From JACCWM01 sp040393065 (GTDB lineage: Bacteria > Myxococcota_A > Bradymonadia > Bradymonadales > Bradymonadaceae), in contig JBEBUW010000003.1 in NCBI GenBank assembly GCA_040393065.1, positions 33,742-97,741 on the forward strand: a stretch of 64,000 nucleotides of DNA, in the 5' to 3' direction. Below, one piece after another: positions 8,990 through 17,211 of the stretch. The position numbers and the translations under genes were made by a program. A model generated the notes under the pieces. The model saw only the letters and a program-made list of their open reading frames with translations. It was not told the origin of the DNA and did not search any database. Every line of letters begins with the position of its first letter. The stretch's first letter is position 1.

Positions 8990-9184
8990 ATGGCAGCAAA
9001 AAAGAAACTGACGATGTGTTTTTCTGAAGAAATGTTGAATGAAGCCCGGCAAGAGGCTTTGCGCCAGGATCAGTCTGTGAGCTGGGTGATGGAGTTGGCG
9101 TGGAAGATTGCGCGCGAGAAACTTCGGGAAATGCCGGGGATGGAAGATCATCAGCTCGGTGAGTGGGAGCCTGCGCATTCGTAG
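8990..9184 (+). CDS. Small KKKLT-type protein, ribbon-helix-helix-like
   Basis: 64 residues from ATG 8990. The sequence KKKLTMCFSEEMLNEARQEA followed by RQDQSVSWVMELAWKIARE resembles the short myxobacterial TIGR04563-type family, whose KLT.YF.EEM(L) start, Asp-Arg/Gln-Ser-(L/V)-Ser-W and A-W-K-I-A motifs suggest a ribbon-helix-helix DNA-binding fold. Such proteins may be small transcriptional regulators; this is inferred from fold resemblance only. It stands alone, with 155 bases to the divergent upstream gene. Confidence 0.7.
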   Translation: MAAKKKLTMCFSEEMLNEARQEALRQDQSVSWVMELAWKIAREKLREMPGMEDHQLGEWEPAHS

Positions 9185-9288
9185 GATTGTGTGATCTGGC
9201 GGTGACGTTGCTAATCGGTTGTGCATCGATTATGGGTACGAGTTGAATTGCCGAGAAACCACGGATTATTCGTAAGAGAAGATTTCGG

Positions 9289-9732
9289 ATGACTACATCG
9301 AGCGATCCAAAACAACCATCAGAACGCGAAGCGCGCGAGGAACGAACTCTTAAAATCGTTCGGCGTGTGGGATATGTTGTGCTTTTTGGAACAGCTTTTT
9401 GCGTATTTGTGCCGCTGATTCTTGGCGTCGGGCTTGGAATTAAGCAGGATCGTATCTGGGATCCGTTTACCGGTCATGCCGTCAGTCGTGCTGACAGCTC
9501 GATCAGTTGTCTGGATGAAGCGCAGCAGCTGATCGTCGATAAAGCGTTGGATGGAGCTGCGGCGGGAAGTTCGGGGCAGGTCAGTGGTGGGAGCGCGGGT
9601 TGGGATAAGCGCTTTAGCCTCTGGGTTGCGCGATGCCGTAGCGAGCACAATGACGTATACGACATGCTCCGCTCTCGCCGGGATGGATTGCGAAGTGGCC
9701 GGGGAGCAGAAAGCGGTGCAGCGGTAGAATGA
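9289..9732 (+). CDS. Hypothetical single-helix membrane protein
   Basis: 147 residues. A charged N-terminus with many Glu/Arg is followed by one membrane helix (VGYVVLFGTAFCVFVPLIL) and a soluble region with cysteines (SISCLDEAQQLIVDKAL, WVARCRSEHNDVYDML). The two cysteines may form a periplasmic disulfide if the C-terminal part is outside. No family is recognised. A hairpin terminator lies 34 bases after the stop. Confidence 0.6.
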   Translation: MTTSSDPKQPSEREAREERTLKIVRRVGYVVLFGTAFCVFVPLILGVGLGIKQDRIWDPFTGHAVSRADSSISCLDEAQQLIVDKALDGAAAGSSGQVSGGSAGWDKRFSLWVARCRSEHNDVYDMLRSRRDGLRSGRGAESGAAVE

Positions 9733-9765
9733 GGTGTTTTGGGGGCTGCTTGTTATGGATTATGA

Positions 9766-9795
9766 AGAGAGTCTTTTGAGAAGGCTCTCTTTTTG
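9766..9795 (+). terminator. Rho-independent terminator after the 9289 gene
   Basis: A 10-bp stem AGAGAGTCTT (9766-9775) pairs with AAGGCTCTCT (9781-9790), one G-U pair, loop of 5, followed by TTTTTG. It sits between two convergent genes. Confidence 0.75.
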
Positions 9796-9819
9796 TTTGT
9801 AGGCGATCAAGGCGAGCGA

Positions 9820-11508
9820 TCAGTGGGCGGGAGGGGGCGATAAGGTTTGCTGGTTGTTGGCTGGGGTAAGGTTTCTCGACGTGATGAGCAGAAACTCGCC
9901 GCGGGCATTGGTAAGGGCTTCGGCGATTACGCGTTGCTGGCCGTTGATGAGGGCAAAGCCCTGGACGCTGACGTTGGGCAGGACTTCGCGGCCATTTTCT
10001 TCGTAGAGTGTGCCGTAAATCAGAACAGGTCTGGGGATGGTAATTGCGATTTCGTCGGTGTCGGCGGAAAAATCGGCGGTTTGAATGGTGGCAAAGGTTC
10101 GGGGGAGTCCGGAGTTGGCGGGGGGAATTGCGCTGAGCAGGTAGGTTGTGTTTTCGAGCCAGGCATCGAATTGGCCCTGCGCGTCTGTAGTGGTGGTGAT
10201 GGTGCGGGCTTCGGATCGGGAGCGGGTGGAGGAATTGTCGGGTGATTGTGGGGTAAGTCGGATTTTGACGTTTTCGAGTGCGTTGCCTTCGGCGTCATAA
10301 ATCAGGCCACGGATGTTTTTTTTCAGTGGGATATTGATATCGACGACGTTTTCGGAAGGCGTCAGTGCGTGGGTAATGGTGGTGCGAGCGTAGGGAGAAT
10401 CGAGCGGAGGGATGATTTCGATCGTGTATTCGCCTTCGAGTGCTTTGAGATCGATGTATCCTTCGCTGGAAATATCGGGCGTGAGTTTGAGGACTCCCTG
10501 GCCGATGTTGGCATGAAGTAAAACGCTGGTCTGGGACCAGTCGAGTCGCGTGGATGGATCGAGCTGCGGGTGCTTGTCGGTGCTTTCGGGGTGGAGGCGA
10601 ATCTGGGCAGGAATGATTGCGTTCTGGTAGGTGCCCAGGGTCTGGGGAGCGAGAACGGTCTGGTCGTGGGCGGTAAAGGCGTCGCGAATTACTACGGAAG
10701 GTGTGAGGGAATTGGAATAGGTGGGAGAAATATGCAGGTCGTACGAGCCTGTGTTGGGCCAGACTTCGAGGGAATAGTGGCCGAATTCATCGGTGGTCGT
10801 GGTGGTGCTGGAGAGTCCGGTTTTGGAGATGGCCATGACGCGGACTTTTTCGACGGGGACGTCTCGGGAGGTGTCTGTTGTGCCGGCCTGAAAGGAGATA
10901 TTTCCCTGGACGGAGAGAGTGGAGCGAGGGTTGGGAAGGGTGCGTTTGAAGTCGGTATCGCTGGCAAAAACTTCGTTGTGCCAGATAAATCCCGGGATAG
11001 AGGTTTCATCGGGGAAAAGTGAGAGAGTGTATTGGCCGGGGAGAAGGAAGATTTCGAAATGGCCGGATTCTACGCGGGTTTGTTGGCTGTGGAAGCCGGA
11101 TGGATCGTCGCTGCGTTGAATGCTGAGGAGGCCGGAGGGGCCAGGCAGCGCGGAATCCTGGTAGTTGAGTTGTCCGAGGACGAGAATGCTGGCTTCCAGG
11201 CCGATTTGCAGGGAGACGTTTGGGTTCACGTCGAATGGGGCGACGCGTTGGGGGAGATAGTTGGTGGAATGGGGCGGAATGAAGGTAAGGCCGAGATTGA
11301 CAGGCTGGATGTCGGCAAGGGTGCAGTAGTTCCGGCGACAGACCTGGTCTTGAGGGCATTGGGTGTCTTCGGTGCAAACGGGTTTGGTGGAATCGTCGTC
11401 TGTCGTCTGAATGTCCGACGTGTAGTCGGCGCAACTGCTACCGGCGAGTAGCAGGTACACGAGGAAGAAAAGCCAGGATAGTTTATGGGGAACGATTAAT
11501 TGCTGCAT
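9820..11508 (-). CDS. Lipoprotein with carboxypeptidase-regulatory-like repeats
   Basis: 562 residues with signal LVYLLLAGSSC, so the acylated Cys is near residue 26. Directly after it is a Cys-rich motif C-x5-C-x5-C-x4-C (CTEDTQCPQDQVCRRNYC). The rest consists of several beta-sandwich repeats with the carboxypeptidase-regulatory-like/CNA-B pattern, such as RGLIYDAEGNALENVKIRL, TTDAQGQFDAWL and TTTDEFGHYSLEVW. These domains are extracellular adhesion or stalk modules. The gene overlaps the upstream lipoprotein gene by 13 bases, so the pair is translated together. It is the last gene of a long minus-strand block. Confidence 0.75.
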   Translation of the reverse strand: MQQLIVPHKLSWLFFLVYLLLAGSSCADYTSDIQTTDDDSTKPVCTEDTQCPQDQVCRRNYCTLADIQPVNLGLTFIPPHSTNYLPQRVAPFDVNPNVSLQIGLEASILVLGQLNYQDSALPGPSGLLSIQRSDDPSGFHSQQTRVESGHFEIFLLPGQYTLSLFPDETSIPGFIWHNEVFASDTDFKRTLPNPRSTLSVQGNISFQAGTTDTSRDVPVEKVRVMAISKTGLSSTTTTTDEFGHYSLEVWPNTGSYDLHISPTYSNSLTPSVVIRDAFTAHDQTVLAPQTLGTYQNAIIPAQIRLHPESTDKHPQLDPSTRLDWSQTSVLLHANIGQGVLKLTPDISSEGYIDLKALEGEYTIEIIPPLDSPYARTTITHALTPSENVVDINIPLKKNIRGLIYDAEGNALENVKIRLTPQSPDNSSTRSRSEARTITTTTDAQGQFDAWLENTTYLLSAIPPANSGLPRTFATIQTADFSADTDEIAITIPRPVLIYGTLYEENGREVLPNVSVQGFALINGQQRVIAEALTNARGEFLLITSRNLTPANNQQTLSPPPAH

Positions 11509-12122
11509 AATCCTGCTTCAAATTCAAAGAGCCATGCATGCGCATCGACAAATCCGCCGGCTTCGACTTCGACGCCGTCGGCGGTAACACGGGTAAATCT
11601 GCGATCGGCGACAAAGATCCAGATGGTTTCGCTGTCGATTCCACGCAGGCGATCGATGCATGGGTCAAGTTCGAGTTCTACGCGTCCGAACTGGTAGAAA
11701 ATGCCGTTGTAGGGCGAGGATTGTTCGAGATTTCGGCTGATTTGAGCCTGTTCGATGAGTCCCAGTTGCCGGCCGATCCATGCGTAGTAGAGGACGTTTT
11801 CGGGGTTGGGATCGAGCAGTGTTTCGACGGAAACGCGGATGGGCGGCACGTTGGTGGCGCCGGGTTGGCGTTCGACGCGGATGACGTCTCGGTCGGGACG
11901 GACAAAGTCGGGATCGATGTAGGGCGGATAATTCATTTCAGGTTCCGTGGGCTCAATCGGGGGCGTGAGCAGGCACGCGCCGAGTAGTCCCGTCAGGGGG
12001 ACTACCAGCCAGTAGACAGGCATGAAATGTGCCAGCGCGTGATTTGGGTGAGGAAACTGTGACTTCAACGAATTATCCATGCACCAGGTCGGAGGTTTCG
12101 CGGGTAAGGGCTTTGAAACCAT
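11496..12122 (-). CDS. Putative lipoprotein of unknown function
   Basis: 208 residues from ATG 12122; ATG at 12023 gives a normal lipoprotein signal (MPVYWLVVPLTGLLGAC) and is a good alternative start, with ATG 12080 between. The mature part has IDPDFVRPDRDVIRVERQPG, ETLLDPNPENVLYYAWIGRQ and an ending with WIFVADRRFTRV and DAHAWLFEFEAGLC. Two conserved-looking cysteines occur near the end. No family recognised. It precedes the carboxypeptidase-regulatory-like lipoprotein and shares 13 bases with it. Confidence 0.65.
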   Translation of the reverse strand: MVSKPLPAKPPTWCMDNSLKSQFPHPNHALAHFMPVYWLVVPLTGLLGACLLTPPIEPTEPEMNYPPYIDPDFVRPDRDVIRVERQPGATNVPPIRVSVETLLDPNPENVLYYAWIGRQLGLIEQAQISRNLEQSSPYNGIFYQFGRVELELDPCIDRLRGIDSETIWIFVADRRFTRVTADGVEVEAGGFVDAHAWLFEFEAGLCSN

Positions 12123-12143
12123 GACGTAGATGTCGCTGTTGGC

Positions 12144-13949
12144 TCAGGGAGTTTTTTCAAGATAACGGAAGATGGTGCGTGGATCGACATCGAGTTCGCG
12201 TGCGGTCTGGGCGCGGTTGCCGTTGTTTCGTTCCAGGACTTCGAGGATGTAGCGGTGTGCGAATTGTTCTTTGGCATCGGCCAGCGGGACGATGTCGCGC
12301 AGGACTTCGGGGGGAAGATCGAGGTCTTCGGGCGTGAGGACGCTGCGTTCGGCCAGGACGATGGCTTTTTTGAGGCGGTTTTCGAGCTGTCGGATGTTGC
12401 CGGGCCAGTCGTATTTTTTGAGTGCGGTGACGGCGTCGGCTCCGAGTTGTTTGAGGGGGAGGTTGAATTCTTCGCAGATTTTCTTGATGAGGTATTGAGC
12501 GATGACGACGACGTCGTTGCCACGCTGACGAAGCGGGGGGAGCTGAAGCATAACGACGTTGAGGCGGTAGAAGAGATCTTCGCGAAATTCGTTGTTTCGG
12601 ATGGCGAGTTCGAGGTCTTTGTTGGTGGCGGCAACGACGCGGATGTCGATTTTTTCGGGGCGTGTGGCGCCGACCGGAGTGATGGTGTGTTCCTGGAGAA
12701 CGCGCAGGAGTTTGACCTGAAGGTTGAGGGGCATTTCGCCGATTTCGTCGAGGAAAATCGTGCCGTTGTGGGCGGCTTTGAAGCGTCCTTCGCGGTTGTG
12801 GGTGGCGCCGGTGAAGGCGCCTTTGACGTGTCCGAAGAGTTCACTTTCGAGGAGGTTTTCGGGAATGGCGCCGCAGTTGAGCGTGACGAAGGGGCCGTTT
12901 GCGCGTGGGCTTCGGGCGTGGATTTCGTGTGCGATGAGTTCTTTGCCGGTGCCGGTTTCGCCGACGACGAGCACGTTGACGCTGGTGGGAGCGACGCGTT
13001 CAATGGTGCGGAAGACGTCTTTCATGGCATCGCAGGAGCCGATGATGCTGCCGAAGCGTTTTTCGGTGAGTTTGCGGCTGAGTTCCTGGTTATCGAGTTT
13101 GAGTTCGTTGACCATGATCGCGTTGGCGATGATGAGGCTGGCCTGGGCTGCGAAGACGGTGAGGAGTTCGAGGTTTTCTTCGGTGAAGGTTTTGGTGATG
13201 CTGGAGTTTCCGGCGTAAATCAGGCCAAGCAGGCTTCCGCGGTCGAGAAGTGGTACGCAGAGCACGCTGCAGAGATTGAGGTTGATGACCGATTGCGAGC
13301 TGTTGAAATGGGTGTCGTTGAGGGCATCGTTGACGATCAGGGGTTTGCGTTCTTTGACAACGCGGGCAATGACGGCATCGGAGACTTGTTCGACAGCGTT
13401 GCAGACGTCTTCGGCGTGGATGTTGCGTGCGACGTGGATTTTGAATTCGTCGTTTTCGGAAAGGATCAGGAAGCCTTTCTCGGCCTGAGTGATGGCGATG
13501 ACGGCGTCCATCAGGCTGTTGAGCAGAGAGGGGAGTTCGTATTCTGTGAGCAGTTTTTGGGAGAAGTCGTGCAGACGTCGGTATCCGCTCAGGGATTCGG
13601 TTTCTGCAGGATTTGGAGCTTGCGCGTTGGTGCTCCGGGGATGGTTTGCGGCGGCGGATCCGGTGCTGAGTAGAGAAAAGGTCAGGGTTGTGTCGGCGAT
13701 GGTGATTTCGTCGAGATGGCGCAGGGTGTCTTTTTTTCTTTTTTTGCCGTTGAGCCCGTAGTCCAGGTTTCGGTTGGTGACCTGAATGAGAAAGGAGCTT
13801 TTGTCGCAGTGGACAACAGCGTGATAGTCGGCAGCGGCGGGGATGATGATGTCGTTGTCGGGTGCGGAGCCTATGGAGGTGATGTTTTTGTGAAGAGGAA
13901 TTTCACGGGATGCGTTTGTCTGAGGGCTCTGAAGCTTGAATGTTGGCAT
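12144..13949 (-). CDS. FHA-GAF-sigma54-dependent transcriptional activator
   Basis: 601 residues with the myxobacterial enhancer-binding-protein architecture. An FHA domain (about 20-95, with TSIGSAPDNDI in the phosphothreonine-binding strand) is followed by a GAF domain (about 130-290), a sigma54 AAA+ domain (about 310-535) and a Fis-type HTH at the end (NNGNRAQTARELDVDPRTIF). AAA+ marks seen: Walker A GETGTGKE, GAFTGA loop, GTIFLDEIGEMPLNLQ, and the R-finger region LRQRGNDV. FHA in place of a receiver suggests control by protein phosphorylation, plausibly by the Ser/Thr kinase encoded two genes upstream at 15067. Its target promoters cannot be named. Confidence 0.93.
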   Translation of the reverse strand: MPTFKLQSPQTNASREIPLHKNITSIGSAPDNDIIIPAAADYHAVVHCDKSSFLIQVTNRNLDYGLNGKKRKKDTLRHLDEITIADTTLTFSLLSTGSAAANHPRSTNAQAPNPAETESLSGYRRLHDFSQKLLTEYELPSLLNSLMDAVIAITQAEKGFLILSENDEFKIHVARNIHAEDVCNAVEQVSDAVIARVVKERKPLIVNDALNDTHFNSSQSVINLNLCSVLCVPLLDRGSLLGLIYAGNSSITKTFTEENLELLTVFAAQASLIIANAIMVNELKLDNQELSRKLTEKRFGSIIGSCDAMKDVFRTIERVAPTSVNVLVVGETGTGKELIAHEIHARSPRANGPFVTLNCGAIPENLLESELFGHVKGAFTGATHNREGRFKAAHNGTIFLDEIGEMPLNLQVKLLRVLQEHTITPVGATRPEKIDIRVVAATNKDLELAIRNNEFREDLFYRLNVVMLQLPPLRQRGNDVVVIAQYLIKKICEEFNLPLKQLGADAVTALKKYDWPGNIRQLENRLKKAIVLAERSVLTPEDLDLPPEVLRDIVPLADAKEQFAHRYILEVLERNNGNRAQTARELDVDPRTIFRYLEKTP

Positions 13950-13995
13950 ATCCGACTGTGGTAAAAAGATGGTTTGAGGATGTTGCGGCGTGGCA

Positions 13996-15063
13996 TTACC
14001 AGCGCCAATGAATTGACAATCCTAGCGTAAGGCCAGGGTCATTACCAGCGGAAGGGCCGGGTATGTTGAGTTCCGGCGGCGGTGCATCGAGGGTTCGGAT
14101 ATGGATCTGGGTGTCATTGAAGTTGAGGATGCCGTCGAGGATGGACCAGGCGTACAGGGCGGCAAATGCGCCGAGGGAGCTGTATTGTGCGCGTTGCCAG
14201 GCGAGGGCTTCGGCGTAGTTGCCGCCGCGGGCGGTGGAGGAGGTTTCGTAGAGTCCATCGGCTCCTCGCAGGTGTTCGATCATGAGGTAGCTGGTGATGT
14301 TGATGGCCAGGGCGAGTCCCTGGCTGACGGCGAAGAGTGTGCCTTTGACGGGGGAGTCGTTCTGGAATTGGCCGACGCCGAAGGGGAAGAAATTGAGAGC
14401 GAAGCGGTGGGTTTGGACTTCGCGCTCGATGTAGAGCATCTGAAATTCGGGGGTGGTTGTGGCGATGATTTCGGCGCTCTGGGCGGCGCGGATGTTGTGG
14501 AGTTCTTCGCGGTTTTCTTCGCGGACGTTTTCGAAGAGTTCGACGACGCTGGCGGGATAGACCAGGGGATCGAGGGTGAAGTCGGGTTGTTCGCGCAGGA
14601 GATTGAGGAAGTGTCCGCGTGCTGCGCGCAGGAGTGTGCGGCGCTGGCTGGCGTCGGGGACTTGCTGGGCTTCGAAGAAGAGGCCAAGGGAGAGGAGCTG
14701 ACGTGCTTCCTGGCGGTCGAGGAGATCGTCAAGCAGGCTTTGCGGGGTGAGCAGGGGTTCGAGCAGAGGGCGTAAGAGATCGAAGTCCGCGGTGTTGAAG
14801 GCGTGGCGAGCCATGGACAGGCGTGTGGCGGGATCGGCGGGGAAGTCCTGGGCGGGAGGCGACTGTGGTTCGGGTTCTGCTTCCGGCGCAGACTCGGGGG
14901 TTGCGGTGTGTTCCAGGTTCTCTGCGTGAGGTTGTGTCTCGGGTGATTCGGGTGATTCTGCCCGGGCTTGCATGGGGGTGCAGAGCAACAGAAATCCCAG
15001 CAGAAGAGAGGCCGGGAAAAATGTACGTCGGGGGGCTGGTGAGGTGTTCGAGTACAACGTCAA
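13996..15063 (-). CDS. Exported protein of unknown function, TTG start
   Basis: 355 residues. The only suitable start is TTG 15063 (a second TTG is two codons on); it lies in the same frame as the kinase gene, separated from its TAA by just one ACC codon. A signal peptide follows (FFPASLLLGFLLLCTPMQARA), then an acidic, Pro/Glu-rich linker (ESPESPETQ) and helical segments such as LLDRQEARQLLSLGLFFEAQ and VYPASVVELFENVREENREE, which read as a tetratricopeptide-like or assembly protein. C-terminal residues contain possible beta strands (NLTFGL-type, LGLSIHWRW ending in an aromatic residue). I do not recognise the family; coexpression with the kinase is strongly suggested. Confidence 0.7.
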   Translation of the reverse strand: MTLYSNTSPAPRRTFFPASLLLGFLLLCTPMQARAESPESPETQPHAENLEHTATPESAPEAEPEPQSPPAQDFPADPATRLSMARHAFNTADFDLLRPLLEPLLTPQSLLDDLLDRQEARQLLSLGLFFEAQQVPDASQRRTLLRAARGHFLNLLREQPDFTLDPLVYPASVVELFENVREENREELHNIRAAQSAEIIATTTPEFQMLYIEREVQTHRFALNFFPFGVGQFQNDSPVKGTLFAVSQGLALAINITSYLMIEHLRGADGLYETSSTARGGNYAEALAWQRAQYSSLGAFAALYAWSILDGILNFNDTQIHIRTLDAPPPELNIPGPSAGNDPGLTLGLSIHWRW

Positions 15064-15066
15064 GGT

Positions 15067-17061
15067 TTAGTTTTCCGAGGTGAAGTTGATGTTGACGTTC
15101 GTGTGCGCGCCGGGACGTACGTTGACTGTCTGGCGGCGTGATTGCTGGAGATCGTGTCTGGGGGCGATGCGCAGATTGACTGTTTGCTCGCTCGGGCTTT
15201 TGTCGGCCGGTCCGAAGGGAATGCGGAGAACGGTGCCCTGAGGGCCGGCCTGAACGGGCAGAGGCTGGGCGTCGTTGTTGAGCCAGGCCAGTGCGTCGTG
15301 GTTGGTCTGGATGTGGATGAATCCGTCTTCCCAGGTGAGGACGATGGGGATTCGTTCGGTTTGTTCGCTGTCGACCAGGATTTCCTGGCGGAAAGGTTTG
15401 CAGCCCTGGCTTCGTGCAGTGATGATGTGGCGTCCGTGCGAGAGCGTGATGCCTTGCGCGGCCTCGATGGAGGAGACGGCGCGGCCTTCAATGTATAGCG
15501 TTGCGGCGGGCGGGGAAACATTAAAACGATAGCGCGAGGTGGGCCGGGCCACGGCGATGGGCGTTGGTGGTTGTTCGGAGGGTGAATCGTTCTGGATGAT
15601 GGCGTTGGCGGGGATGTTATTGTTCGAATTGATGAGGTTTGGTGGGACGGTGAGATTGGGGCGCGTCTGGAAAGCAGGCGCTGCGATGTTGGCGTGCAGC
15701 ATGTTGTGGCGCTGGCTGGAAGACAGCGCCCGGGCGCGGGTGATGGTGGCCTGGGCCATGGCTCGGGCGTTGTGTTGCGTGTCTTCGCTCAAGGCAGTGT
15801 GCAGGGCCAGAGCCTGGGCGCTCGAAAGCGATGAAGCGATGATATTTTCAGCGTCGAGAAGCGCTGCGGTGGTGAGCGCGATGTGGCTGATTCTGGCGGC
15901 TTCGGCCGCGGCCGTGACTTTGTCGGCGGAAGATTTGCGGGTGATGGTGTAGGCGCCAACCAGCGTGGTGCCGAGTAGGAGCGTGACCAGGACGGCGACT
16001 CCGGTGCGCCGCAGGGTATGTTGTCTGGAGATTGAGTTGAGCGAAGCCAGAACTTCAGCGTTGTTGGGTTCGTAGGTTAGGACGCGGCCCAGGCACTGGG
16101 TTGCGCGTGCAATCTGGTGGTCGCGCAGGGCTTTTTGGCCGCGTAGGGTCAGTCGGGGAATGATGAGGGCGGGGAAGTTTCGGGTGAAGGTTTCAGGATC
16201 TTGAAAGTACTGGTTGAAGAGTGCGGCCGGGTCTTTGAAGTCGTTGGCGGCGAGCATGTGGATGAGTTCGTCGCGAACTTCAGAGACGCTGGCGAAGCGG
16301 TTTTCGGGGGCGTTGGCCATGCATTGGTTGATGATTTTGGCGAGTTCGGAGCCGATGCGGGGATCGACGATGGCGGGGTCGGTGTAGGTGCCGTCGATGA
16401 TGCGTTTGAGGACCTGGGGTGCGTTCTGGCCGTCGAAGGGGAGTTGGCCGGTGGCGATCCAGTAGATCATGGTTCCGAGGGAGAAGATATCGGAGCGGAC
16501 GTCGGCTTTGAGTCCTTCGATGATTTCGGGCGCCATGTGGGCAGGGCTTCCGAGGAGGCTGCCGGTCTGGGTCATGGTTTCGGAGCCCATGACGTGTGCG
16601 ATGCCGAAGTCCATGAGGTGGACGGTTCCCGCGGTGGAAATCATGATGTTTTCGGGTTTTAAATCGCGGTGGATGACGCCGTTCTGGTGTGCGTGTTGGA
16701 GCGCGTTGCAGATGATGATGGCGAGTGCGGCGGCGACTTCGGCGGGGGGCGGCCCGTGTAGGGAGAGAAACTGGCGGAGGTTTAGGCCGGGGATGTACTC
16801 CATGACGATGAAGGCGTTGTCGGCGTCTTCGCTGGAGTAATCGTAGATTTCGAGGATGTTGGGGTGGCGAAGCATTGCGATGGCTTTGGCTTCGCGGTGG
16901 AAACGCTTTCGGCTTTCGGGTTTTCCGGCGAGGTGGCCGTGGAGCATTTTGATGGCGACTTCGCGCTCCAGGGTAGCATCCATGCCGCGATAGACGACAG
17001 ACATTCCGCCCTGGCCGAGTTCTTCCAAGATTTTGTAGCGTTCAATTGAGGAGCCGATCAT
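15067..17061 (-). CDS. Ser/Thr protein kinase with PEGA domain
   Basis: 664 residues. Hanks-type kinase with all catalytic motifs: GQGGMSV (16-22), AIK Lys38, HRDLKPEN (131-138), DFG (151-153), and APE. One membrane helix is about 355-375 (VAVLVTLLLGTTLVGAY). The outer part includes a PEGA domain (about 545-605; FNVSPPAATLYIEGRAV...GRHIITARSQGCKPF). PEGA domains are beta-sandwich surface modules. Topology puts the kinase inside and PEGA outside, as in myxobacterial Pkn receptors. It lies between the exported protein at 13996 and the 1066-residue lipoprotein, and near two FHA proteins that could recognise its phosphothreonine products. No ligand is known. Confidence 0.93.
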   Translation of the reverse strand: MIGSSIERYKILEELGQGGMSVVYRGMDATLEREVAIKMLHGHLAGKPESRKRFHREAKAIAMLRHPNILEIYDYSSEDADNAFIVMEYIPGLNLRQFLSLHGPPPAEVAAALAIIICNALQHAHQNGVIHRDLKPENIMISTAGTVHLMDFGIAHVMGSETMTQTGSLLGSPAHMAPEIIEGLKADVRSDIFSLGTMIYWIATGQLPFDGQNAPQVLKRIIDGTYTDPAIVDPRIGSELAKIINQCMANAPENRFASVSEVRDELIHMLAANDFKDPAALFNQYFQDPETFTRNFPALIIPRLTLRGQKALRDHQIARATQCLGRVLTYEPNNAEVLASLNSISRQHTLRRTGVAVLVTLLLGTTLVGAYTITRKSSADKVTAAAEAARISHIALTTAALLDAENIIASSLSSAQALALHTALSEDTQHNARAMAQATITRARALSSSQRHNMLHANIAAPAFQTRPNLTVPPNLINSNNNIPANAIIQNDSPSEQPPTPIAVARPTSRYRFNVSPPAATLYIEGRAVSSIEAAQGITLSHGRHIITARSQGCKPFRQEILVDSEQTERIPIVLTWEDGFIHIQTNHDALAWLNNDAQPLPVQAGPQGTVLRIPFGPADKSPSEQTVNLRIAPRHDLQQSRRQTVNVRPGAHTNVNINFTSEN

Positions 17062-17211
17062 CGCAGTTGCTTGGGGCCTCGAGAGCCGGTGTGGCCATGG
17101 ATAAGACAGAAGTGTGCAGGGTACGACGGTTCGTCCGGGTTGTCATGATGAAAAGCGTGGTCGGCGGCTTGTGGTTTGTTGGTTGCGAGAGATTCAGCCG
17201 CTTATTTATCT

